Of a DNA stretch of 64,000 nucleotides, positions 34,660-46,000 are shown piece by piece. The notes beneath the pieces are model-generated. The model saw nothing but the letters and a program-made list of their open reading frames with translations, had not been told where the DNA came from and did no database searches. The stretch is from Paragonimus westermani (taxonomy: Eukaryota; Platyhelminthes; Trematoda; Plagiorchiida; Troglotrematidae), in contig QNGE01000869.1 of NCBI GenBank assembly GCA_008508345.1, forward strand, positions 147,819 through 211,818, given 5' to 3'. The position numbers and the translations under genes were made by a program. The first letter of the stretch is position 1; each line of letters begins with the position of its first letter.

Positions 34660-34920
34660 CTTGAGCAGATTTCATCTCATCTCCACTACTGTTTGTTGCA
34701 AACGAGTTACATGTACAAAACTCCAAATCGCAAACCGATCACCAAAAAGTCAAAGTTTAGAACCAGTTCGATTACCACCAGAGTAGAATCAACATCACAA
34801 ACAGCCCTTTTTGTAGACACCAAATGGGGTGAAGGTGTCTGATTGCAGTGGCGTTGGCATATCATAGCGAACGTTTGTTTCGAGTTGAAAACAGAACACA
34901 AAATAGCTTTGATGTGTAAG
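34660..34920 (-). repeat. Inverted repeat arm (Penelope-like element, 3' region)
   Basis: The minus strand of this segment matches 35890-36115 on the plus strand. Both encode, in translation, 'VIELVLNFDFLVI' and then 'GVLYM', and share 'gaaacaaacgttcgct' and 'tatgccaacaccactgcaatc'-type text. It lies directly downstream of the endonuclease fragment on the minus strand. Confidence 0.75.
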
Positions 34921-34928
34921 TCACACGT

Positions 34929-35310
34929 TTAGCCATGAAGTGATGCTTGGCGATCGATGACGTCTCTTGCTGTCAAGCTGCCTAACTGCGTGATTGTCTG
35001 TTGGACCCATTTTGGTAAGTGCTTGGAAACCCTGGTTCCAAGCTGGCACTCAGTTCTGCCACCATACGATGATCCGCATCCACAGACTACGTTTGATTTA
35101 GTCAAATGAAGCATCGGTTGCTTGAACGGGTGTGTGGAGATTCGAACCCTTCTGTGTACGACTACTGACTTCGCGGTAAAGAACGTGTGGACAACAACTG
35201 AGTTTAAGCGATGTTTGACACACATTGTCTCCTTTGAGAAGCAGTTGTAAAACTACAATCTTTTTGGGGTCTGCGGGTAGCGGTTTACTTCGCACATTAT
35301 TCATTAGAAT
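34929..35310 (-). mobile_element. Penelope-like element fragment with GIY-YIG endonuclease region
   Basis: Minus-strand frames contain 'PADPKKIVVLQLLLKGDNVC' and then 'LTKSNVVCGCGSSYGGRT', 'LGTRVSKHLPKWV'. This is the linker and GIY-YIG-type endonuclease end found at the C-terminus of Penelope-like retroelements ('CGSSYVGRTERQL...R..EHLPKW'). At least one frameshift separates the pieces. No reverse-transcriptase core is visible, so this is a 5'-truncated remnant. Confidence 0.75.
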
Positions 35311-35889
35311 TTTTGTTACAAATCCTTTCAGCCCTTTGTCAAGGTGAAGAAGGGTTATTTTTCCGTTGTCGGTTAAGCGTTTAAGAGCACCGACATACTC
35401 CCTTGTTAAGGAACATCTGTGATGACTAGAAGTGATTCTAAACTGGTGCTCAATATCGATAAGTTTTGCTTTACATCAATTCCTGTGTTCTGAAACTGGC
35501 TGCTGGTAGTAGCTCTCAAACTGTATCTTTGATTATAGAATTTAGTTTGGTATGAGGAGTACAACATTCTACGTCAGGAGATAATGTATCAAGCTGCAAC
35601 GTGTCCAATTCTCTTGGCGATCAATTCGTGATATATTTGTTTGGGTCTTCAGGAAACTGTTCCTCGGCCACGTCACGATTCCAGGAACCTACAAATTCAT
35701 TTGAGGCAGACGGCTTAGTCCTTCTTAAAGCAATGCAACAAAAATTTCCCAATGTTGTTCGATACATCAAGTACAATCCTTCAGGCAGGGATCGTCTGTT
35801 CAAATACACGGCGAGGGTATTGGGTCATGCGTTACATTGCTTCTGCGAATGGAACTTTCGTAAGTCAACGTAGATTGGTCTTTGATCGG

Positions 35890-36115
35890 CACAATCACAC
35901 TAAGGTCATGTCGTGTTCTGTTCTCAACTCGAAACAAACGTTCGCTACGATATGCCAACACCACTGCAATCAAAGACCTTCACCTCGTTTGTGATGTTGA
36001 TTCTGCTCTGGTGGCGATCGAACTGGTTCTAAACTTTGACTTTTTAGTGATCGATTTGCGAGTTGGAGTTTTGTACATGTAACTGGTTTGCAACAAACAG
36101 TAGTGGTGAAATCTG
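35890..36115 (+). repeat. Inverted repeat arm (Penelope-like element)
   Basis: This is the reverse-complement partner of 34660-34920. The arms enclose the endonuclease fragment. Such inverted partial copies are a known habit of Penelope-type insertions. Confidence 0.75.
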
Positions 36116-36370
36116 CTCGGGCATAAACCATATCATGTCCATCTTCCATCGGCTCTATTCAAATGTGCAACGAGAGATGGTTGTTTCAGATCTGATGGAG
36201 TGAGTCACGAGTTTAGTCACCAATTGTGCATTGACGTATTTACACTGATCGGAAGGAAGTAACTGGGTAATCAAATCCAGTGGGACAGAGATACGGTCAA
36301 ATAAAATCTTCTAACAACGGTTCGTCTTACTCACTAAAGTCGATTTTGAAACTTCACCAAAAACACTAAC

Positions 36371-36742
36371 CTTGAAACGCACTGCCAGTGTTTCGTGGTT
36401 TCCAGTTCCTTCGCTGTAGTCTACACCCACCCAACACACGCTGAGACCACTGTTACCCAGCGGTTTAAATGAAGGGAGATCAGCTCCGATCGGTTGGTTC
36501 ACACAAATTTTGAACACTTGATCACGGCGCATCAAGAGCCTGGCACGTTGAATTGTGCTAATTTCAGCCGTTTCCGGTACAACTTCACGGATACCAGCCT
36601 GAAATCCAGCGGGAACTGTGTGAGGCTGGATCAGTACTTTCATTTCACCTACGCCTCGCTCCTTCCATGCACTGTCCACATATCGGTAAAGACGACAACG
36701 TTTGAGGAAGAGGCATAGCTCGGTTTCTTCCCCGGATTTGAT
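36371..36742 (-). CDS. RANBP2: RANBP2 exon: Ran-binding domain 3, second part
   Basis: It reads 'IKSGEETELCLF', 'SAWKERGVGEMKVL', 'RARLLMRRDQVFKICVNQP' and 'GNHETLAVRFK', then donor GTTAGT. About 25 extra residues (around 'TVPAGFQAGIREVVPE') sit between the conserved 'KVL' and 'RLLMRRDQV' blocks, where other Ran-binding domains have a short loop. The domain's final helix should be on a further exon. Reading on into the intron meets a stop 19 codons later. Confidence 0.88.
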
Positions 36743-36981
36743 CTTTGAAAAACAAGGTAGTTGGAGAACGACTGGTTGTAATAGTAACTAGAAATGAAAT
36801 TCTGAAATGCACGTTTATCTAAGGGAATTCAACCTGATTAGCTTTCATGATGGACCGGCTTGCAATCCATGGCTAAAGATCACGTATGAGGTAGTATGGA
36901 CTATAATCCAAGTCTCTGAGGTCGAAACCCCTGCAGAGACGTCACATGAATTTCCATTGGTCTTGCTAATTAAGCCGAGCA

Positions 36982-37033
<52 letters not shown>

Positions 37034-40000
37034 CGTGAAGTAATGAGAAGATGCGGTTGACCTGCTCACCTTCACAATCTCTGGAAGAGACACAACTGGC
37101 TCATAATGCGGATCATGATTCTCTTCATTCTCTTCCGCGTTTCCAGCTTGTTGTTGAGAAGTTGCCACGGAAAACAGCGGTTTGCTTGACGTGGCCCAGA
37201 CACTTCCGGACGTTGATTGCCCATGTGAAGTGGCCCAAACGGGCTTGCTGTCCTTAGAAAGGCCCGCACTTAGTGATGAGAAATCAGGAAGCCCAGCATT
37301 TCCTAATCAAAAAAGCAACAGATAGGGATAAATTGATAATTTCAGCAAAACAACAATGTTAGTAACGACCAGCCATGTATCCATCGAATAGTCACATCCT
37401 AAACATTGATATGCGTGATCCGGTTCTTAACTAAAGTGTAGTAAGGTTCGCCGAGCGAACACGTCACGTTGGAAATCAAACACACTGTTATACAAAAAGT
37501 AGCGAGATCGGAAGATAATTCTGTACGGTGGACAGCTCAACAGGATAAAATTGGCGGAATACATTCATGCCGAAATTAGGGTTGCCCAATACTGTCTTGG
37601 TATGACGTACAGACTGTTTTTTTCTTTTTGTGTCGGCCATAGTAATAAACCTGTAGAAAGTATTTGAATATGAAACCAAATTCAGCGCCTATGCACTTAA
37701 ACACGTTTAACAAAGAAACGTTTGTGTACTGTAATGCGTGTGGCTGAGTGGTTGGTAACACATTCCAAGCAAAAACAGCGGATGATTGTCATTGTGCTAA
37801 ACAACCACAGATTTGGACATGTCCTTATCAGAAATAGCCCGATTACGAACATTCAAAGAACCAACGAACTGTTTCACTTTCTCCAGTGAAACAAATCCAT
37901 CTGTCAGACCATTCTAGGCTTTCTGTTGGATAGACTAGTCCGAAACCTTTTCTTAGAGAGCTTTATGTTTCCCTTTTGGCAGCCAGGCTACATTTCTCTG
38001 TGTATCCAGTAAACTATCTTTCCATGTAAGAACCGTACACAAGATATTCGCCGCAATGTTGTATTGAGTTGCAAGTCCAATTTTTTGCGAAAGTGACGAC
38101 AACAATTGCAGTGGTTAAGTAACTCACCTTCCTTTTTCAATTATTGTAGTAAGATGTGTGGAATAGAATGAGGTGGAGCTGTATGAGGCACTTTCACAGC
38201 CGACTAATTGAACATCTCAGCTGTCGTGTACGCGTGTGTCGTCAACCATTACTGTGGGCAACTAAAGTTACTTGACTGCAATTCTCAATCCATGCGGGAA
38301 CATGATACGACCATCTTTCTGAATGCTCCGTTACGTTTCTCGGCAGAGCACTCAGTTGGAAGGGCACACTGTTATCACACCATCGCTCACCGAACAATGT
38401 TCATAATAAATATTCCTCGGTTCAGTTATCCGTCAAACTTGATGGACATTGCTCATTCTCGCTAGATTACCCAAAACAAAACAAGCAGGCGGTGTGTCCA
38501 TTCAAACCCCGAGGGCCGGCCGCTTACGATTTACTCTCTCTCTCTCTCTGGTGCGGTTTTGATAACGTGCAGCATTGTAAATCAACACACGTAACCAGTA
38601 GGCGATATCTACCATGAACCAAACTCAAAGAGCATGGCGAAATTTAGTTTTGAATATGAGCCATGTACCTGTAACCGTCGACACACATGTTGGTGGCATG
38701 GGACAGGTTGAGTTGTGGTTGGTATTTGTTAGAGCTGATACAAGTGAAAGAGAACAGTCGATTTGCCCACATCTTCCCACAAAGATGTTTTACAATCAAA
38801 CACCCTCTTTCTGGCCAACTTTTTTCGTATCGGCCTACCACTGTAGATGGGAATCGCCAACTAATATGTAGTTTAACCAGTAAAACATTTTCCGACGAGT
38901 CTTAATATATAGCAAAACTATGATCCATATGGTTACCACAGTCCATGCGCTTAAATCACATCCCCGACTTCCAAAAAATGCATGTGTTGCAACAGTTTTA
39001 GTAAGAGCGCAATTTAAAATAAGTTTGGCTCAGTGGTCTAGTTTAACCGGACATAGCAAACGGGATAAATGACGAATGAGGTGGCCTTCAGGTGCAACTT
39101 ACCAAATGGAACGAAAGATGGTTCCGTACTAAAACCAAACAGATTGTTTGTTGGCTCAGCAGTGGTGGTTGCGTTACCGTTGAATAAACTTTGTGAGGGT
39201 GGTGTATGTGAATGATCCACCGTATCATCACCGCTGGTTACATCCTTCTTGATCTCACCATCGGTTGAGGGAACGGCTACCTCTTTGTCTTTTACGTGCT
39301 CGCCGAATGCACCAACAATTTCGTAGCCTGCTGATCGGACAGCTTCTTCTAATAAGGCGTCTTCTTGAGCTTCTTCTTCCGCAGTCAGGACCTCCCTCTC
39401 GCCCACAATACGTCCGTTTTCGAATGAGTAGAATTCGTCAGGTAGTAACAGACGGCGAGCACGCCAAAGTTGTTCTTCGCTAACCTGGAGAAGTGAATTG
39501 ATATTAGGGAGTAACCAAGTTCTGTCAGCTTAGCTCTCGTTTTTTAACATAGCGGAGAACTAGTGTTAGGAATTAGCGAAGCATAAATGGTAAATACCAC
39601 ACCAATCCAAAGAGGTCACCCAACAACTGTGCATCAAAGCAATGTACTTCGTGAGATGCTTCTCCGTCACCAACCACGTACACAATCCAATCCTGAAGTC
39701 AGGAAAACAAACAAAACCGGCATAAACAATGGTAACCTTAAATCAAGCGAACATACAGATACAAATAGAACAAGTCTGGGTAAAACACGGCTGTGTTAAG
39801 GTAGGCTAATCCAGATTGCTGGAAACTAACGCAACTAGACTGTACGCATACGAAGAAATTGCTCTGAAAAAACCTGATCATATTCGCAAATATATATGTA
39901 ATGTATTTATTAGTAACATATATACAGTAGTTGGAAGCTGCGAGTGACAAAATTCACGGATATGAACAGGTTTTTGTACAGCAGTTTCGTCGTACGCGTT

Positions 40001-43000
40001 AATTGTATATAGACATATGCATAATTTATTTAAAGTAATCGGAGAAGGTACACACTGAGTAGTGAACGATTTATTGTGACGTTTCAAATCCACACTAGGA
40101 TCCGTTATCAAACAAATGTGTCGGAGTGAGATTGTTCTGCCGCTCACCGTGTCCGCCTGTCGGTCTATCTTCGCTCGTTTTTTGTAACAGTGTCAACGAT
40201 GCTGACGAAGTGGCTGCTTATGTCTGTGTCGATCGAACGAATTCCGCGAATAGAGAACTTCCAGTACAAGCTGTTTACCATCCATTTCTGTCTCCGCGAC
40301 CACTTTCATATGGTCTATACTGACGTCGTCACCTGATGCCACGGTTGTGACCTAGAGTCGGCTCGTCGCATCGCTAATCTTTGTTCCTGCACGCGTGTGC
40401 ACAGCTGTTTGCCTGTCTCCCTCATATACTTTTGATCACATCCGAGGCATGGAATCGCGTAGACCACGCCGGACTGTTCGTGTGGTTCTGCATGATCCCT
40501 AGCATTCATCAGAGCCAAACGGAGTGTTGAGTTTGGCTTGTGTGATATTTGGATGCCCCGTGGTTGGAGCATCCTTTGTAATGTACCAAATATGTACTTA
40601 TCATTAAGTGTAAAAGGTGAACACAGAGTGATGGGTACTTACTGAGACATTTCAAATCCACACTAGGATCCGTTGTCGAACCATATATATATATATATAT
40701 ACGGTTACGAATAAACGCAGCACAGTAGTACAACCACGAGAAGCATGAGTAAAATGACGTAGGCTGAAAGATGACAGTAAGTGGGAGAGGCTGCCGATCG
40801 TCCGTTGCAAAAAGACTAAGTATATTATTTTTATTTTATTGTTACATAAGTGTATAGTAAGTATTATAAAATCCAAGTAGTTTTGCACAGTGGTCGGACG
40901 GAGATGGCGATCGTCAATTCTACTGAGGTAAGCTGATCTCGGCTAGTATCTCTTATCAAAAAATTAAAACAGTGTGATACAATCGATGTAGACAGGTCGA
41001 CGAAACGACAGTCGAAGTACGAGAAATTGAGGGCTCAAAATTTGGCTACTGTGTAGATAACATCTAGACCGCATGCGATGTAAACTGTTAAGCAATAACA
41101 ATTGTCCACCGAATTTACACAATAATATAAACTCACATCGAGCGGCTTCTCCACAACTAAAACCTCATCTGAGTCGGACGTCTCCGTTTGATCCAAATCT
41201 ACAGGTTTCTTTTCCGTCTTGGCCGTAGAACATAACCGTTTCTCGGTCCTCTTGACCGCATCCTCAAACAAGTCCTGGAAATTCCGCGCATGTTCTAAGG
41301 TTTTAAATCGGACGGCGAAGGTTTCCTGTCTCCCTTTCGAGTCGTCCACTGTTAATTCATGCTCTGTGGATGTGTTTGGGTCATCATTAGCTGACGACTC
41401 GGTGAAATCGATCGCCCACCAAGTCCAAGCACGTCCGTCCGTTGAGCCCATCGGTTTTAACTGCATACCGACAGTAACAGGATGGTTACAACACACTTTC
41501 AGCACGTGATCACGACGCATTAGACAACGCACAGCTCCAGTAGACGGGGTACGCAACAGTTTCAGTTCACCGACGCCACGCTCCCGCCACATGCCGGAAC
41601 CCCATCTATAGAGCTTTGCACGTTCGCAGAATATGACCTCCTCGTTTTCCTCGCCCGTGCACACCGTAACTTTTGCTGGCATAATAGACAACACCGGTTT
41701 GAAATTTAATTTTTCCTCGTCCACCTGCTCTACTTCATCGGTATCTTGATCATCCTTTGATGGGCTAGCAGCTGGCTGAGATTCATTTTGCGTTTTGTTG
41801 ACACTACCAGGAAGGCCAAAATTAAAACTGAACCCGCCAGTCTGTGATATTTTCTGTATGTCGCCGGTCAAATCCAGAGAAGCAAATGTGCCGCCAGGTT
41901 TATCAGATTTGTTTTTCTCTGCGGCTGGTTCTCCCGTCGCAGCTGAGGCACTTGGATCTTTACCAAAAAAGAAGATAGGATGAGGTGCGAATGTGGACTT
42001 TTTGTCCGAGTCAATATGTGTTTTCATCTCAACTCCCTTCGGTGATGTGACAGTAGTGCTCAAACATTGCGGAATTGAAGAAGTGAGAGCCGTTTGGGTT
42101 TTCTGAGCAGTGCCAACGAAACTAAAAAGAGGTTTAGAAAGAGTCACAGACGTGGTTGTTGGATCGGATCCGGCTGCTTTCGGTTGGCCAAACACAAAAC
42201 CACTAGAGCTCATTGTAAACCCTCCAAAAAGTGGCGTTGGTGCAGACGGTTTCGAGGAAGGTGACGACGATGGTGACGAGCCCGGCTTTGTTGTATTACA
42301 AGCAGGACATTTTTGAACAGAATTACCGTTATGAATTAAACAAACAGGACAATCCCACGAGCCGGGTTGTGGTGCGAGTTTGGAAAGGATGGAATCCGTA
42401 GTGCCGCTCGTAGGTGACGCAGGCTGAGGTTTCGAGATTTCTTGCTTATCATTTGGCTTTAGTGTCTGACAAGCAACACATTTGACAGCATCCGCTGAAT
42501 TTTGCAAGAGACAGGTTGAACAGTTCCATTCGCCAGGCTTTGGACCAAAACGAACAGCCAAACTAATGGAACTGGGACTCGAGGGATTCCCAGTTATTTG
42601 CCTTAGTTCCACAGACGAGGCATTTTGTGATGACTCAGTGGAGAGTTCAACTGGTGTTTGTGTGGCCAGTTTGGTGATACAACTATTCATGGTAGTTAGA
42701 AATTGAGCAAGGGTGTCGCCAGTCTTAAACTGAATCATAAACGCCTCGTCTTTTCCGTCGCGTACCTCGGCAAAATCACGAACTGCCCACATGGCCATTC
42801 GACCGTCTTTACTATGTGGAGTTACCTTGAGGTCGGCTGTAATTGCATGATTTGCACACAGCTTCTTGACCTGAAAGTCAGAAATACACAACCATTTTAT
42901 GAGGTAAGGTCTAAGGACGACAATGACTACGGAAAATGTACAAATGAGTGTCAGAAACCTAGTTAAGTGTTGAATGCAATTGGGTACGAAAGTGGTTCCA

Positions 43001-46000
43001 AATGGCTTCAGGTCTAAAACAAAGTAAAGACAACTGACAAATAATCAAGTTGGTTGGCAAAACCTGAACGCTACTCACATTTGATTACAACCTCTGATCC
43101 TCCGCCGAACAGAAGCAACAGACTCGAGTTTCGCTACTGCTAATGCCTATCCTCGTCAAGATCGGGATGTGAGCTCCAGTCTAAGGAGGCCATGTAGGCC
43201 ACTGCGCCACTGACCTCACATAAGACACGGAAGAACCAGCACATCTTAACGCACGGCCACATTTGCCGGTAAAAACGGTTAGGATGTCTAACCGTTTCGA
43301 AAGGAGACGCGGCAACGGTCCTGTCAGTTTAAACCACTGATCCTGCCATCAGGACTTCTGAGCCCGCTTAAAAACAAGGATTTCCTTCGGCTTGCAACAT
43401 TACCATTTATTGCTGCCGGCGTCCAATCAATAAAAATCGAACACCACTAACATCTGACCGCAGTTCTCGCTTTCAGACTTGCAAAAATCAAATTATCACA
43501 GAGTACAAAACCATTACTTTGGGCTGTAGAAATAAACCAAAAAACGCATCCGTTGAAGCCCACCTGATCACGACGCATCACAAGCCTATACTTGTCCTTG
43601 TCTGGGTCGTGCAGAATCCGCACCTCGCCAACTCCTCGTGTCTTCCATGTCGCACTCGGCTTATCGTAGCGATAAAGGCGTGCACGATCGGCGAACAAAT
43701 GCTGTTCGTGTTCCTCCCCAGTCTGGTGGTCCACCAAGTCCGGCAACCTTTCCAAAACCGGTTTAAAGTCTACTTTGGGTTCATAGGCCTCGGGAAATTG
43801 GTCATCATCAGTACGCGACTTGGCAAGGGATTGGGATATCTGAGGCGATCCGGATGTTTGCGACTTGGAAGTGAATAAATTCGGGGAGTCTGATTTCCAC
43901 ATAGAAAGAGTTGATTGACCGAATCCGACCACAGAAGTGCTACTGAGCTGTAAAAAGAACGAGTCACCAGGAACAATGAAGAGCAGCGTTGTGGAAACTT
44001 AGCGCGAAAAATTAAACGCAGAATCCTTTTTTATCAACTGACCAACCACGATAAAATATGGATTAGATGCTGTTAAGGTGTCCGAACACATTTCAGATAG
44101 TCGTGATCGCTACATCCTTGCCTCTAAATTACACGAGTTTAAGAACGGTTTGCTGACGAGTATAGGTAACAAAGTAGGCAGTAGATGAAAAATAACCGAT
44201 TAAATGATAATGGGAGAACAGTTGAACAAAACACAGTAAGACCGTAACGTGGCCGGTAAAGTAAGAGAGCGAACGAGCAGCGGTTGGAATGTCAACACCT
44301 CAGATAGATGAAGGCATGCAGTACAGTTCCGCAAACGACCAGCACAAACATTAAAGAGGTTCATCAGAACAGAAAGATGGCATCCAGCGATTTTAGCGAA
44401 ACACGCCGAAATTGTTAAAACAGCTGCTGTTGCGGCAATTTCAAACTGGTTGATCCGCCACCCGAAATTCTACATCATCGTTTGCTAAACAACTCAAGAC
44501 AGTTGAAACAATCCATCAGGTTGCCGAAGCTTTGATAACATAATACCCGGGGTAATTATGTGAGGGTCACTAATCTCTGTTTCTATTTGTTTGATACATA
44601 TACTCCGCACGCTGTATGTTTGTGACTTTGTGTTAACATCCCGCTACATGTCTTCCTTCTGTTCTGATGGAACTCAATCTTTCGGGTATAAAAACACAGA
44701 CTGTGAGCAAACGAAGAGATAATGCCGGGGTACAAGGTGGTATACTTGCACGTGCAAGTGAAAAAAAATGTGCCATATATTTAATGATAAACAGGATGTA
44801 GACAGCACTACAGAGTCGTCATACAAATAGGGTTATCACGACAAACCACTAGGAAACGCAACCTACTGAAATACTTAGTCACTCCTACACTAGTCCGTTA
44901 TTTGGACGCGGTATTAAGGCTTGTGCATTGCACCTATACGGGGGGGGGGCGCCGTGCTAACTAGGACTTCAATCATACTAGGTCCAACCATGAGAGACAG
45001 GCTAGAACGAAGCGGTCAAACAAAGAGCAAATGCAATCGCGGAGTTGCATGTAACATCGCTGACTGTGTGGGAGTGCTTAAAAAGTGGAACACGATCCGA
45101 TGAGCATGCAGCAGAATTAGCTTTACTATTGTAGCACTGCCGTCTTCCGAATAAGAGAAGAGGCTAGAAAAGACGTCTTCAAAAAGAGCACTCCGACCGC
45201 CCAACAGTAAACAGTTACTGCCGATGTCCTAGTCAATACAGTCGAAAAACTTCCAGCGTGATTAAAAACTTGTAGCTCTCAATGCATCCACGGCGCGCAA
45301 CAGTAACGAGAAACAGACGGTACCATCTCATTCACAGCGCCCTCGTACTACGCAAGCTTCTCACTGTCACGAGTCGCCTTTAAGTAGTGCTCCTTTGGTG
45401 GGTTCTCCCAAGAAAATCCTACTTTAAGCTATCTCGCAGACTTCTGAGTAGAAGACTTGCAATAAGATCCTTCTTTTGTTGCATAAACGACCGGGAAGTA
45501 TTGGTCGGAAGTATCATTCTCCCAACAGGGACACTATTCAGCCATTACCATCTCACGTCAAATGGGATGACCGGTTGGGCGACGGAACCATGCTCCAGTG
45601 CGTACTTCGAAAAGGTTGGAATACGCGACCAATGGGTCAAATTGTGTAGCCTGCAATGGTCGGGTGGCGAGATTCACGTGCCCGCTGGGCGCTCACTGAA
45701 TCGGACACTACTGAGGCTACCAACAGCTGGGCAAAACCGAACGGTGGACAAGTGGTGACATTATTGCGAAATAAGAAAACCGTTTATTCCGTTAAATGAA
45801 ATTGGTAGGTGTAGCCTTCCCAAGTTGAAGGGATCTCGTGTTCACTTTAAGCACCAAGTAGAAACGTCATCTGAGATCGTAAAGTGCAGTAGCCAACGGC
45901 GTGCCTGCATTTACAAAATTTCTGGTTGTTCTGTTTAGGCTGGTTTGGTCCATTTTTATCCAAGTTTGGAAACTTCACATCTCGGATGTTTCACGTCACT

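Noticed and set aside
34929..35225. Minus-strand frame considered as the missing RANBP2 3' exon
   Set aside because: It contains the 'CGSSYGGRT...HLPKW' pattern of a Penelope endonuclease, not a Ran-binding domain end.
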